A DNA stretch of 64,000 nt, from contig NZ_JALLIY010000003.1 of assembly GCF_023242315.1 (NCBI RefSeq), positions 1 through 64,000 on the forward strand, written 5' to 3'. The notes beneath the pieces are model-generated. The model was given only the letters and a program-made list of their open reading frames with translations, was not told the origin of the DNA and searched no databases. The position numbers were made by a program, and so were the translations under genes. Shown in pieces: positions 19,596 through 28,713 of this stretch. Origin of the DNA: Pseudomonas sp. MWU13-2105 (GTDB lineage Bacteria; Pseudomonadota; Gammaproteobacteria; Pseudomonadales; Pseudomonadaceae). The first letter of the stretch is position 1. Every line of letters starts with the position of its first letter.

Positions 19596-20385
19596 GGGGC
19601 AGTCCCGGTATCGGTTGAAAAGTGCTCGGCAGAACGCTAGCGAGAGGTATCTGGGCCTCGCTGCGTTTGCTGTTGAGTGGCAGGTCGTAAGTGATGCGCG
19701 CGCCGTAGGCGTATGGCGCATGGGGATCGACGCGGACCTTGTCGAAGACCATCAGTCGGGTGCCCAGGCTGAAGCCTTCGCTGAGGTCGTGGGTGACCAT
19801 GAACACGGTCAGCCGGGTTTCGCGCCACAGGTCCAGCAGCAAGCCGTGCATGTCCTTGCGGATGCCCGGATCGAGGGCGCCGAAGGGTTCGTCGAGCAAC
19901 AGCACCCGGGGTTTCATGATCAAGGCCTGGGCGATGGCCAGGCGTTGCTGCATGCCGCCGGAGAGTTGCGCCGGGTATTTGTCCAGGGCATGGCCGAGGC
20001 CGACCTTGTGCAGCAGCGCCGCCGCCTGCTCGCGGGCCATGCGTTTGCGCTGGCCGAACAGCCGCCCCAGCAGCGGCGCCTGGGGCAGTTCCAGGCCCAG
20101 GGCGACGTTGTCCAGTGCGCTCAAGTGGGGGAACACCGAATAGCGCTGGAACACCACGCCACGGCTCGGGTCCGGCTCCGCCGCCAGCGCTTGGCCGTCG
20201 AGGAGGATTTCACCTCGGCTGGCCCGCTCCTGGCCCAGCAGCAAGCGCAGGAAGGTTGATTTTCCGCAACCGGAGGTGCCGACCAGGGTGCAGAATTCGC
20301 CTTCGGCGATGCTCAGGTTCAGGCCCTCCAGCACCACATGCTCGCCATATTGTTGCCAGACATTGTTGACTTGGATAAAGCTCAT
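19588..20385 (-). CDS. ABC importer ATPase (taurine/nitrate type, guanidine operon)
   Basis: A 265-residue ATPase with Walker A GTSGCGKST, signature LSGGMQQRLAIAQAL, Walker B VLLLDEPFGALDPG, and the switch His of VFMVTHDLSEG. It belongs to the SsuB/TauB-like group that pairs with single permeases and periplasmic solute-binding proteins. It starts within the end of the permease gene (ATGA). The substrate is inferred as guanidine or a related compound from the riboswitch and the downstream enzymes. Confidence 0.92.
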   Translation of the reverse strand: MSFIQVNNVWQQYGEHVVLEGLNLSIAEGEFCTLVGTSGCGKSTFLRLLLGQERASRGEILLDGQALAAEPDPSRGVVFQRYSVFPHLSALDNVALGLELPQAPLLGRLFGQRKRMAREQAAALLHKVGLGHALDKYPAQLSGGMQQRLAIAQALIMKPRVLLLDEPFGALDPGIRKDMHGLLLDLWRETRLTVFMVTHDLSEGFSLGTRLMVFDKVRVDPHAPYAYGARITYDLPLNSKRSEAQIPLASVLPSTFQPIPGLPHE

Positions 20386-21197
20386 GAGCGGGCGCCTTCA
20401 TACCAGGGGAAGGCACGCCGGGTGAGCCGCTTCAAGCCCCAGTCCATCAGCCAGGCCAACAGGGTGATCCACACCACATAGGGCAGAATGACGTCCATGG
20501 CCAGGTAGCGGCGGACCAGGAAGATCCGATAACCCAGGCCATCTTCGGAGGCGATGGCCTCGGCCGCGATCAGGAACAGCCACGCCGAGCCCAATACCAG
20601 CCGCAGTGAAATCAGCAGGCGTGGCAGCAGTTGCGGCAGGACCACGCGCAGGATCAGGGTCCAGGTCGAGGCCCCCAGGGTCTGGGCCTTGATCAGCAGC
20701 TCGACGGGGATTTCCCGAGCCCGCTGTTCCAGGTCGCGAGCGAGCATCGGGGTGATGCCGATGACGATCAGCATCACCTTGGACAACTCACCGAGGCCGA
20801 AGACGATGAACAGGATCGGCAGGATCGCCAGCGGCGGCACCATGGACAGCACCACCAGCACCGGCGACAGCGGCGCACCGAACAGCGGCAGGGTGCCTGC
20901 GGCAATGCCCAGGCATAGCCCCGCCAGCGCACTGACGCCCAGGCCGATGGCCAGGCGCCGCAGGCTCGACGCACTGTCCTGCCAGAACAGATAGCCGCCG
21001 CTGCGCTTGTCCTCGCTGAAGGCCATGCGTTTCACCGCATCGCTCATTTGCCCGGCACTGGGCAGGAGCTTGTCGTTGGGGTTGTCCGTCAGCCGTTGCG
21101 CGGAGCCCAGGAAATAGGCGCAGAGCAACAGGGCAAATGGCAGGATCACCAGCAACAACCGCGTTGGCCGATCGGGATGACGATTGATCAGGTGCAT
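20382..21197 (-). CDS. ABC importer permease (guanidine operon)
   Basis: The 271-residue protein has about six hydrophobic helices and the BPD_transp_1 EAA-like loop (GASTWTLILRVVLPQLLPRLLISLR). It follows the solute-binding protein gene by 14 bases and overlaps the ATPase gene by four. A GGAGG site precedes the ATG at 21197. It should form the homodimeric membrane channel of the importer. Confidence 0.9.
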   Translation of the reverse strand: MHLINRHPDRPTRLLLVILPFALLLCAYFLGSAQRLTDNPNDKLLPSAGQMSDAVKRMAFSEDKRSGGYLFWQDSASSLRRLAIGLGVSALAGLCLGIAAGTLPLFGAPLSPVLVVLSMVPPLAILPILFIVFGLGELSKVMLIVIGITPMLARDLEQRAREIPVELLIKAQTLGASTWTLILRVVLPQLLPRLLISLRLVLGSAWLFLIAAEAIASEDGLGYRIFLVRRYLAMDVILPYVVWITLLAWLMDWGLKRLTRRAFPWYEGARS

Positions 21198-21211
21198 GGC
21201 GCGTCCTCCGC

Positions 21212-22279
21212 TTACAGCTTGCCGTCGACAGCCATCTGCACGTAGGTGGGATCAAAGCGCAGTTTCAGATTGGCTTTGTCGCCACGGGTGACCTGGTGGG
21301 CGAAGCTCATGCCGACCGCGCTGCTGTCCTTGGCCCCTTCGCCCAGCAGGCCGTGCTCAAAGGAGAAACCGGCAACCTTGTCCATGGTCTTGGGGAGCTC
21401 GGCGCTGTTGGCGAAGTCCAGCATTTGCTGCGGCGTGTAGAACAGCTGGGTCGTCGCCAGTTGCGATTTGAAGCCGGGCAGATCGGTGCCGGAGGCCTTG
21501 GCCATGTGCTCCAGGGCCGCTTCGCTGGCGGCGGAGTGGTTGGCCATCAAGGCCAGGACCTCGAACCAGGCACCGGTCAGGGCTTTGCCCAGCGCTGGGT
21601 TGTCTTTGAGCGTCTGGGTGTTGACCACCATCATGTCGATGATCTCGCCGGGAATCTTGCTCGAGTCGAACACTTCGCTGACCCCGGGTTTGGCCTTGAT
21701 ATCGGCGAGCATCGGATTCCAGGTTGTCACGGCCTGGACCGCGTCGGTGTTGAAGGCCGCGGAAATGTCGGCGTCGGAGGTGTTGACGACTTTCAGGTCC
21801 TTTTCCAGCAGATCGACGCTGTCCAGCGCGCGTGCCAGCAGGTAGTGCGAGACCGAAAGCTGGACCAGGTTGACGTTCATGCCCTTGAGGTCGGCGACGG
21901 TCTTGCCGTTGCCCTTGAGGACGATGCCGTCGTTGCCGTTGGAGAAGTCGCTGACCAACAGCGCGGTGCTGTCCACGCCTCCGGCGGCGGGGATGGTCAG
22001 GGCGTCCATATTGGTCATGGTGCAGCCATCGAACTGGCCGGCGGTGTACTGGTTGATCGACTCGACGTAATCGTTGAGCTGGGTGACCTTGATGTGGATA
22101 CCGTACTGCTTGGCCCACTTGTCGACGATGCCCTGGGCTTGCGCATACTCCCAAGGCATCCAGCCGGCATAGATCGTCCAGCAAACGTTGAAATCGGTCT
22201 TGCTTGCCGCGTGGGAAGACAGGCTGATCAGCAGGGCGACGCTGGCGCTGAGAACTGCGGATAGAAAGGGCTTTCGCAT
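21212..22279 (-). CDS. Periplasmic substrate-binding protein of the guanidine-operon ABC importer
   Basis: A 355-residue protein with a Sec signal peptide (MRKPFLSAVLSASVALLISL, cleaved near SHAAS). The mature part begins TDFNVCWTIYAGWMPWEYAQ, typical of the NrtA/TauA-like family annotated as putative urea ABC transporter binding proteins. Aromatic residues in CWTIYAGWMPW may line the ligand pocket. It is the first gene of the operon and directly follows the guanidine-I riboswitch leader, so guanidine is the probable ligand. A GGAG site precedes the ATG. Confidence 0.9.
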   Translation of the reverse strand: MRKPFLSAVLSASVALLISLSSHAASKTDFNVCWTIYAGWMPWEYAQAQGIVDKWAKQYGIHIKVTQLNDYVESINQYTAGQFDGCTMTNMDALTIPAAGGVDSTALLVSDFSNGNDGIVLKGNGKTVADLKGMNVNLVQLSVSHYLLARALDSVDLLEKDLKVVNTSDADISAAFNTDAVQAVTTWNPMLADIKAKPGVSEVFDSSKIPGEIIDMMVVNTQTLKDNPALGKALTGAWFEVLALMANHSAASEAALEHMAKASGTDLPGFKSQLATTQLFYTPQQMLDFANSAELPKTMDKVAGFSFEHGLLGEGAKDSSAVGMSFAHQVTRGDKANLKLRFDPTYVQMAVDGKL

Positions 22280-22339
22280 GGTAGGACTCCAGTTGACGGT
22301 GGGCGGACAGGGAGCAGCGCGACACCTGGGTGAATAGGT

Positions 22340-22440
22340 GGTCTGTCTCCCGGGCTTTTATCCCGCCGTGTAACCTCAACTGGAGGTCGTCAGCTCTCGG
22401 ACCAGTCACGCGCTTTCCAGCGAGTCGGAACCCTAGCCAA
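22340..22440 (-). ncRNA. Guanidine-I (ykkC) riboswitch aptamer
   Basis: Read on the minus strand, the leader contains all the conserved blocks in order: CTAGGGTTCCG (near 22436-22426), ACTGGTCCGAGAGC (about 22406-22393), and ACACGGCGGGATAAAAGCCC with GGGAGA (about 22370-22346). These are the hallmark single-stranded motifs of the ykkC subtype 1 aptamer, which senses guanidine. The aptamer ends about 65 bases before the start codon of the substrate-binding protein. A short CACCT/AGGTG hairpin and a CTCCC able to pair with GGGAG follow, but there is no T-run, so control may be translational. The switch type is inference; the aptamer is clear. Confidence 0.95.
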
Positions 22441-22530
22441 CTATTTGCAAATTGTGGTGCGTTTAGCTCGCGCTACTCCTGCACATTCTGCTCAATGCGA
22501 GAGGCGTGCCAGATCAGCGGGATTTTCCCC

Positions 22531-22636
22531 GCGCCAAGCCGGAGCGGGCGGCGACGGGGGGAGAGCGCCGATTTTGCCGGAAGCGACGGCGGCTTGTTTC
22601 AGCGTCCAGCCCGCGGCTACGCTCCGGCTTGGGGCG
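22531..22636. repeat. Long-range inverted repeat in the gap between the riboswitch and the GNAT gene
   Basis: GCGCCAAGCCGGAGCG (22531-22546) and CGCTCCGGCTTGGGGCG (22620-22636) are complementary at nearly every position, about 73 bases apart. The 358-base gap 22441-22798 has no supported gene; it also should hold the promoters of the guanidine operon and of the GNAT gene. Whether the repeat marks a structured RNA, a REP-like element or a gene remnant cannot be told. Confidence 0.5.
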
Positions 22637-22798
22637 GCTCGCACTCGATTGGGGCGGCCAGGTCGTCGCCAATGCCGGCAAACGTGGTGTCGCCCACCGT
22701 TGATGTGCAAAAAATATTGCTTATCCGAGTTGGACTGATAATGCTGCGGCGCGTGAAGACTTAAAGACCGGACCGTCAAGCAAGGAGAGGCGACCCCC

Positions 22799-23299
22799 AT
22801 GAAAACAATCAGCATTCGCAAGCTGGAAAATACGGATATCGAAGCGTTGTTGGCATTCGAAATCCGCAACCGTGAATGGTTCGAATCTCAGATTGACGCG
22901 CGCGACCCTTCCTTCTACTCGTCGCAGGGGGTTGCCGCTCATATTGAGTGCTATCTGGCCGATTTTGCGCGCGGGACCTGGCACCCCTTTGTTATCGAAG
23001 ATTCCATCGCGGGAATAGTGGGGCGGGCCAATTTGAAAAGCATTCACTCACCGAAGGGGGCCGCGGAAGTCGGCTATCGGATTGATCAACGCTTTTGCGG
23101 GCAGGGACTGGCCACCCTGGCGCTGCAGCATCTTATCCGGGAGGCGCGGATGCACTGGCAGCTTACGCAACTGTTTGCCCATGTATACAAAGACAATGTC
23201 GGCTCAAGAAAGGTACTTGAACGCTGTGGGTTCTTGCTTGAGCACGAATCCTGGATAGATGAAACGAAGGACGAATGTCGATTCATCCTGTCGATCTAA
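22799..23299 (+). CDS. GNAT-family acetyltransferase (RimJ/RimL-like)
   Basis: The 166-residue protein fits the RimL-type GNAT fold: an N-terminal strand MKTISIRKLENTDIEALLAFE, the acetyl-CoA loop region GYRIDQRFCGQGLATLALQHLI (variant of Q/RxxGxA), and the C-terminal NVGSRKVLERCGF motif. It probably acetylates an amino group of a protein or small molecule; the substrate is unknown. A strong AAGGAGAGG site precedes the ATG. It stands alone, convergent with the TonB receptor gene. Confidence 0.88.
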   Translation: MKTISIRKLENTDIEALLAFEIRNREWFESQIDARDPSFYSSQGVAAHIECYLADFARGTWHPFVIEDSIAGIVGRANLKSIHSPKGAAEVGYRIDQRFCGQGLATLALQHLIREARMHWQLTQLFAHVYKDNVGSRKVLERCGFLLEHESWIDETKDECRFILSI

Positions 23300-23345
23300 A
23301 AGAATAAATGGTGGGCAGGTAATAGCGTACTGAATGGCTGAGTCG

Positions 23346-23371
23346 GCGCAACCCAAGGGGCAGGGTTGCGC
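23346..23371 (+). terminator. Probable terminator after the GNAT gene
   Basis: A nine-base stem GCGCAACCC/GGGTTGCGC with an eight-base loop, followed by TTT on the plus strand, lies between two convergent genes. Confidence 0.55.
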
Positions 23372-23387
23372 TTTCGCGGATCGCGTC

Positions 23388-25508
23388 TTACCAGTCGACC
23401 GCGTAACTCAGGCTCAAGGTCCGGCCTTCGGCATTCGGATAGGGTGCACGGGCGTTGGCCTGGGTGAACATGTTCTGGTAGTTGCGGTTGGCCAGATTGT
23501 AGACACCGCCTTCCAGGCGACCCACCGGCAACGCCACCGAGCCCAGCAGGTCGAACAGCGTGTAGCCCTTGATGTCGCGACCGTTGTTGTCCTTGAAGGC
23601 CACGTCGTAGTCCGACAGGCGCATGGCTTGCAGGCGCAGGTTGTAGTCGCCACGGTCATAACCGACGAAGGCTGTGGTCTTGGCCGGGGAAATACGCGTG
23701 GCGGGCAAGTCGATCCATTTGCCGTTCTGATCGGTCTCGCCCTTGGCGTAAGCGTAGGTGCCGCCCACCGACCATTGGTCCGTCACGTTGTAGCTCAGGC
23801 TGGTTTCCACACCACGCACGCGTTCCTTCTGGTTGATCAGGCGCAGTACGCGGTCGTTGGCATCATAGAACTGGGTGACATCCGAGGTGTTTTCGTAGGC
23901 CGTGACACTGGCTTGCCACTTGTCCCAGTTGCCACGCCAGCCCAGTTCATAACTGTTGACCTTGAGGGCCTGGGCGTTGAGTTGGTGGATGTCGTAGGTG
24001 CTGCTGACGTCGCGCAGGAAACGCTGGATATCTGGCAGGGAAAAGCCCTGGCTGAAGTTGACGAACACATCCTGGTTTTCGTTCAGGTGGTACACCGCCC
24101 CGAGGTTGTACAGCGTGTCGTTGTATTTCAGGGTGCCGCCGGGCAGCGTCGCGCGATTGCCGGTCTGGACGATTTCGCCATAGGCGATGCTGTCGGCAAT
24201 CTCGCTGTCGATCCATTCGCGGCGCACTCCGCCACGCAGGGTCCAGTCGCCGATGTCGTAGGACAGTTGGCCGAAAATGGCCTTGGTGGCGGTCGCGACG
24301 TCCGGGCCCATTTCAAAGGTGGTGCCGGTCTTGGTGTAGGTCAACCCATTGACCCGGTACTGATCACCGCGCTGGCGCGAGGTTTCGTGATCATAGTCGG
24401 CACCCCAGACCAGCGTGCCGGTGGCCGCGCCGAGGTCCGGCATCTTGCTTTCGATCGCCGCCCGCAGGCCGTAGACATCCTGCACGCTGTTGTTGTCGGA
24501 AATCCCGGCCCGGCCCCGTGACAAGTCCGGGAAAAACAGCGCATCGGCACGCCGCCAGTAGCTTTCGAGCTGCAAACCCTGACCGTGGAAATCCTTGTCG
24601 GTGTAGTTGAGGTTGACGGCCTGATTGTGGGTGTACGGCTGGTCATCCAGTTGCAGGCCTTTTACCGCGACGGCGTTGTTGCTGTTGCGCGGGTCCTTGG
24701 TGTAGTCGGTGTCCTGCTGGTCCTTGTAGTCCTGCAGCGACAGGCTGATCTTCTTGTCGGCATCCAGCTCGTAGCCGAAACGACCTTGCAGGTCGTAGGT
24801 GCTGGTGTCCATGTTGCTGCCCTGGGACGTGTCCTGGGGGATGCGCCTGCCGTTGCCGTCGAACTGGTCGTTGCGCTGTACGGTGTTGGCCGACACGTAC
24901 CAGTCCAGTGCGTCCTTGCGCCCCGTGGCGCTCTGGAACGCATCGTAGGCGAAGCCCTTGCGATTGAGGTTGTTGCCGGTGGTCATGCCGATCTTGCTGC
25001 TGAACGCCAGTTCTTCGCCCTTGTTGCGCTTGGTGATGATGTTGATGATGCCACCCGAGGCGCCTGCACCGTAGACGCTGCTGGCGCCGGAGATCACTTC
25101 GATGCGCTCGATGCTCTCCGGGGCGATGCTGTTGAGCTGGCGAAAGTTATCCCGCGTCGCGTTCTGGGAAACCCCGTCGATCAGGATCAGCGTGTTGCGC
25201 CCGCGCAAAGTCTGGCCAAAGTTGCTCATGCCGCCGCTGGAAGGGGCAATGCCCGGCACCAGTTGGCCGAGGATATCCGCGACCCGGCGTCCGGCGCCGG
25301 TCTGCTGGCGGATCTGCTCTTCATTGATCACCTGCACTGAGCCCGGAATCGAGGCGATGCTGGTTTCGCTACGGGTGGCGGACACCACCATTTCCTGCAG
25401 TTGCAGGGTGCCGGGGGCCGCCTGGGCGGGTTCGCTCTGATCGGCCCAGGCCGGTGTGCTCAGCGAGCCGATAAAGGGCAGCAGGATGGACAGTTGTGTT
25501 TTTTTCAT
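23388..25508 (-). CDS. TonB-dependent siderophore receptor (IutA-like)
   Basis: The 706-residue protein has a signal peptide (MKKTQLSILLPFIGSLSTPAWA), a TonB-box-like EMVVSATR, a plug domain (SIPGSVQVINEEQIRQQTG, GRNTLILIDGVSQN, IERIEVISGASSVYGAGASG) and a beta-barrel ending in the aromatic LSYAVDW. The plug wording is close to IutA-type ferric hydroxycarboxylate receptors. It is the last gene of the operon with an NIS synthetase and an MFS exporter, so it likely imports the ferric form of the siderophore made there. The ATG at 25508 is chosen for the signal peptide; the in-frame extension upstream overlaps the MFS gene. Confidence 0.9.
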   Translation of the reverse strand: MKKTQLSILLPFIGSLSTPAWADQSEPAQAAPGTLQLQEMVVSATRSETSIASIPGSVQVINEEQIRQQTGAGRRVADILGQLVPGIAPSSGGMSNFGQTLRGRNTLILIDGVSQNATRDNFRQLNSIAPESIERIEVISGASSVYGAGASGGIINIITKRNKGEELAFSSKIGMTTGNNLNRKGFAYDAFQSATGRKDALDWYVSANTVQRNDQFDGNGRRIPQDTSQGSNMDTSTYDLQGRFGYELDADKKISLSLQDYKDQQDTDYTKDPRNSNNAVAVKGLQLDDQPYTHNQAVNLNYTDKDFHGQGLQLESYWRRADALFFPDLSRGRAGISDNNSVQDVYGLRAAIESKMPDLGAATGTLVWGADYDHETSRQRGDQYRVNGLTYTKTGTTFEMGPDVATATKAIFGQLSYDIGDWTLRGGVRREWIDSEIADSIAYGEIVQTGNRATLPGGTLKYNDTLYNLGAVYHLNENQDVFVNFSQGFSLPDIQRFLRDVSSTYDIHQLNAQALKVNSYELGWRGNWDKWQASVTAYENTSDVTQFYDANDRVLRLINQKERVRGVETSLSYNVTDQWSVGGTYAYAKGETDQNGKWIDLPATRISPAKTTAFVGYDRGDYNLRLQAMRLSDYDVAFKDNNGRDIKGYTLFDLLGSVALPVGRLEGGVYNLANRNYQNMFTQANARAPYPNAEGRTLSLSYAVDW

Positions 25509-25521
25509 GGTTCGTTCTTTT

Positions 25522-26733
25522 TCAATGCTGAGAGGGGTTGGTCGATAAAAAAGTGCTTTGCGGCGTTCGTGAACATGAGCGGATTGCGCGGATACCCAGG
25601 GCGGCAATGGCGTATGTAACTGCAACCAGCCAAAAGCTCTGCGCCAAGCCGACGATTCCCATGCCGATGCCACCCAGCAACGCCCCGCACAAGGCGCCGG
25701 CTTTGGCGGCGCTGTTGCCCAGGCCCAGGGCAAAGCCCTGCTGGCTGGGCGCAACGGTGTTGGCGATCAGGGTGTAGGCGACGGGCAGCAACGCGCCTTG
25801 CCACACGCCCCACAGCAGCCGGCTGGCCAGGAAGCCCAGCCATTCGCTGGCCAGGGCGGTAAAGGCCAGGGTCAAGGCACAGGACCAGGCGACCCATTCG
25901 ATGACGCGCAGGGTGTGTGCCGGCTGATGGCGGTCGAACAGGCGCCCCCACAGCGGCGCGGACAAGGCGAGGGTGGCGGCACTGGCGGCATAGCTGGCGC
26001 CGATCAGCCATCCGGGCGCGTGCAGGACGTCCGCCACGTACAAGGCATAGAAAGGCTGCGGCATCATCTTGGCGGCCTGGATCAGGACGATGACGCCGAG
26101 CATTGCCCCCAGCCAACCCTTGGGCAGCGCCGTGTGCGCCGGCTTTTGCTTGGGCGGCAGGCGTTGCGTGTCGCTGGGCAGGAACAGACTGGTCAGCGCG
26201 CACGACAGGCAAATCGCGGTGGCGCTGTAGCACAGCAAGGCGAACCCCGAGACATCCATCAGCCAGCCGCCCAGCACCGGCCCGGCCAGCGAGCCCACCG
26301 CCGTGGCCGATTGCAGGCGGGCGAGCACCTGGCCCCGCCCGCCGGTGCCGCAGCAGGCCAGGGCGTAGGCCTGGGCCGCGGCGATAAACCCGGCCAACGC
26401 GCCTTGCACCACCCTGACGCCCACCAACAGCCAGGGGTCGAAGGTGATCGCGGCCAGCGCCTGGCACACCGCCAACGCCAGAAGCGCGCGAATGATCATC
26501 GGCTTGTGCCCGGTCCGGTCGCCCAGTCGCCCCCACAAAGGGGTCAGGACCATCGCCGCCATCATCGGCCCGGCGTACACCAGCGCCGACAGCAGGCCGG
26601 TGTACTGGGCATTGGCGGCGCCGAGCAGCTTCTGGATCTGCAGGGGCCAGAAGGGGCCGCTCATTTCCATGGCGCCCATGGATACCAACTGGATCCCGAC
26701 CAGCAAGCGCAACGCCGTGTGGTTAGCTGCCAT
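25522..26733 (-). CDS. MFS transporter, probable siderophore exporter
   Basis: A 403-residue protein with about twelve hydrophobic helices and the loop 2-3 MFS motif LWGRLGDRTGHKPMII. It overlaps the NIS synthetase stop by 11 bases and precedes the receptor by 13 bases. MFS proteins in this position (LbtB of Legionella, similar proteins of aerobactin-like loci) export the NIS siderophore. Export of the local product is inferred from position. Confidence 0.88.
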   Translation of the reverse strand: MAANHTALRLLVGIQLVSMGAMEMSGPFWPLQIQKLLGAANAQYTGLLSALVYAGPMMAAMVLTPLWGRLGDRTGHKPMIIRALLALAVCQALAAITFDPWLLVGVRVVQGALAGFIAAAQAYALACCGTGGRGQVLARLQSATAVGSLAGPVLGGWLMDVSGFALLCYSATAICLSCALTSLFLPSDTQRLPPKQKPAHTALPKGWLGAMLGVIVLIQAAKMMPQPFYALYVADVLHAPGWLIGASYAASAATLALSAPLWGRLFDRHQPAHTLRVIEWVAWSCALTLAFTALASEWLGFLASRLLWGVWQGALLPVAYTLIANTVAPSQQGFALGLGNSAAKAGALCGALLGGIGMGIVGLAQSFWLVAVTYAIAALGIRAIRSCSRTPQSTFLSTNPSQH

Positions 26734-28648
26734 CGGCGTTGACGCTCAGCGGGTTGCGCAGTCTCCCGACGATATCGGCGTGACTGTCGAGCAGGCGCAT
26801 GCGCATGAACGACTTGGCCGGCCAGTCCTGTTCCAGCAGGGCCTGACGTTCGCTCGCCCAGCGCTGTGGTTCCACCTGCTCGCGCAGGGCATCGAAGCAC
26901 TGGCTGACCTGCGTCGCCAATTCACCCCAGAGCAGGGCCTGGGGGATGTCGAAGTGGCGGGCGCCGAGCAATACCAGTTCGCCCAGGTGACACATGAAGA
27001 CCGTATGCAGCAACTTGTCGCGCACGAAGCCGGCGTCGTCATAGAGCGTCATCTTCGGATCGTGCAGTTCGATGTCCAGACCCTGTGCATGCAGGGTCTT
27101 GCGGTCGATCCGGATATCACCGAAGTCCCGCAGCAACAGGCGGCTCAGTTGTCCGTCCGCGGCCATGATCATGAAGCTGTTTTGCTGGTGGGCCTCGAAC
27201 GCCACGCCGTAGCGCAGGTACATGCCCAGCAGGCCAGGTAACGCAATCGACACGTAGTCGTGGAAGAACGCTTGCATGGCGTCGCTGTCGTCCGTGCCCT
27301 TGGCCAGCCGCACCCACTGCTTCAACAGCGGTTGGCCGTGCTGGTCGATCGCAAACAGGCTGCCGACCGGAATGGCCATTTCGCCGGGTTGCAACTGGCT
27401 CAGCGGGTTGTCCCGGTACAGTACGGCCAGGTGGCGGGAACGTTCGTCGTCTGCCGGTTGCGGCTTGAAATGCACCCCGAGGCGTTCGGGAACGATCCCG
27501 AGAATGTTCCGGATCGCGGGTTCGCGTTCGAGGATGGTTTGCATCAATTGGCTGATGCGCGGGCCCATGCGTGCCGAGCGCGGTGAAACGGTGCGTTGCA
27601 CGCTGGTCAGGCGCAGTGACACCGGCAGCTTGACCATCGGCGCATCACGTCGGCCTTCTGGCAATACAGTGCGGAACGACATGGTCGGGTGGGCGCTGAA
27701 CGCGACGATATCGGTCAGCACCAGCAAGCGGTCGCCGATTTCGTTGGCGAAGGTCTGCGGCAGCTCCTGGCGGGCCTGCCAGGGATGGGCCGGCAGTGGC
27801 AGGTAGTCGCCGGCTGCAAGGCCTTGACGCGTCAGTTCAGCGCTCAACTGCTGTGCCGCCTGGGGGAAGTGGCCTTGCCACCACTGCCAGTAATCCGCGG
27901 TGCCCGCCAGTGACTCGACATGGGCAAACTGGCGGTGCAAGGCACAGAGGATCACCGGGAAACGGGCTTCGAACTCCGGCGAGAAATCGATGACCTGATC
28001 GGTGCTCAAGCCCAGTTTGGTCTTGTAGTTGGGATGCCATGGATGCCCCAGCGTGCCCCATTGTTCAAGCAGGGAGGTCGGATTGGCGACGCTCGGCTCA
28101 TCCTTGAGCCAGCTCAGCAGATTGTCGTCATGCAGCGGGTCCATCGATTCATGCAGCTGGAGTGTCCAGCGTTCGTGGAAGGCCAGGCAGAGCGTGTCGT
28201 TGGCGAAACTGTCGTCGAGCTCTGCGTTGAGGCGCTGCAGTACCTTGGTGTCGGCGGGCGACTCGAGACCTGTGTTGAGCAGGGTCAGCAGTTCCGAGGG
28301 AAACTGGATCTTGTGTGGTGGATGATCGTCGCCGTAGGCCGTGATGTCGCCACGCAGGTCCCAGCTGCTCATGCGGCCCTGGAGCAAATGGTCGAAGCAC
28401 AGGCGGGTGCGGTCGGGCAGTGTCAGCCAGCATCGAGGCGGCTCGTCGTATTCGAGAGCGCCGGCATCCAGCAGGCCTTCGCGAAACAGCGCCTGGATCA
28501 AGCGCTGGAAACTGCGTTCGGCGGCGGGCGCGAGGGTGTTGACCAGTGCATCGAGGGTGATGTGGTTGGTCTGGAAGAGAGGGCTGCCGAGCGCTTCGCT
28601 CCAGCGACTCAGCAGGGCTTGCGGTTTCTTGCTGTATACATTCGTCAA
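26723..28648 (-). CDS. NRPS-independent siderophore synthetase (IucA/IucC family)
   Basis: The 641-residue enzyme matches the IucA/IucC fold plus the FhuF-like C-terminal region. Visible motifs are YLPLPAHPWQARQELP, FSAHPTMSFRTVLP, LPVSLRLTSVQRTVSPRSAR, GVAFEAHQQNSFMI and LLRDFGDIRIDRKTL. Such enzymes join citrate or another carboxylate to an amine or alcohol using ATP. It is the only synthetase here, with no hydroxylase, decarboxylase or second synthetase, which is the LbtA/FslA (rhizoferrin/legiobactin) pattern. The start is a TTG with a strong AAGGAG six bases upstream. A Fur box lies 66 bases before it. The product is inference. Confidence 0.92.
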   Translation of the reverse strand: MTNVYSKKPQALLSRWSEALGSPLFQTNHITLDALVNTLAPAAERSFQRLIQALFREGLLDAGALEYDEPPRCWLTLPDRTRLCFDHLLQGRMSSWDLRGDITAYGDDHPPHKIQFPSELLTLLNTGLESPADTKVLQRLNAELDDSFANDTLCLAFHERWTLQLHESMDPLHDDNLLSWLKDEPSVANPTSLLEQWGTLGHPWHPNYKTKLGLSTDQVIDFSPEFEARFPVILCALHRQFAHVESLAGTADYWQWWQGHFPQAAQQLSAELTRQGLAAGDYLPLPAHPWQARQELPQTFANEIGDRLLVLTDIVAFSAHPTMSFRTVLPEGRRDAPMVKLPVSLRLTSVQRTVSPRSARMGPRISQLMQTILEREPAIRNILGIVPERLGVHFKPQPADDERSRHLAVLYRDNPLSQLQPGEMAIPVGSLFAIDQHGQPLLKQWVRLAKGTDDSDAMQAFFHDYVSIALPGLLGMYLRYGVAFEAHQQNSFMIMAADGQLSRLLLRDFGDIRIDRKTLHAQGLDIELHDPKMTLYDDAGFVRDKLLHTVFMCHLGELVLLGARHFDIPQALLWGELATQVSQCFDALREQVEPQRWASERQALLEQDWPAKSFMRMRLLDSHADIVGRLRNPLSVNADGS

Positions 28649-28713
28649 GTCAGACTCCTTGTGCTCGGCCTTGAGTGAAAAGCACGCGGAGGATAGCGAT
28701 TAAAAACACTAAA

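Noticed and set aside
22492..22869. A 125-codon minus-strand frame overlapping the GNAT start
   Set aside because: No homology by eye and no ribosome binding site; it overlaps a well-supported gene start and the inverted repeat.
25505..26536. A 343-codon frame on the same strand as the MFS gene but shifted
   Set aside because: The MFS frame gives membrane helices and the MFS loop motif; the shifted frame gives an Arg/Gly/Ala-rich nonsense product.
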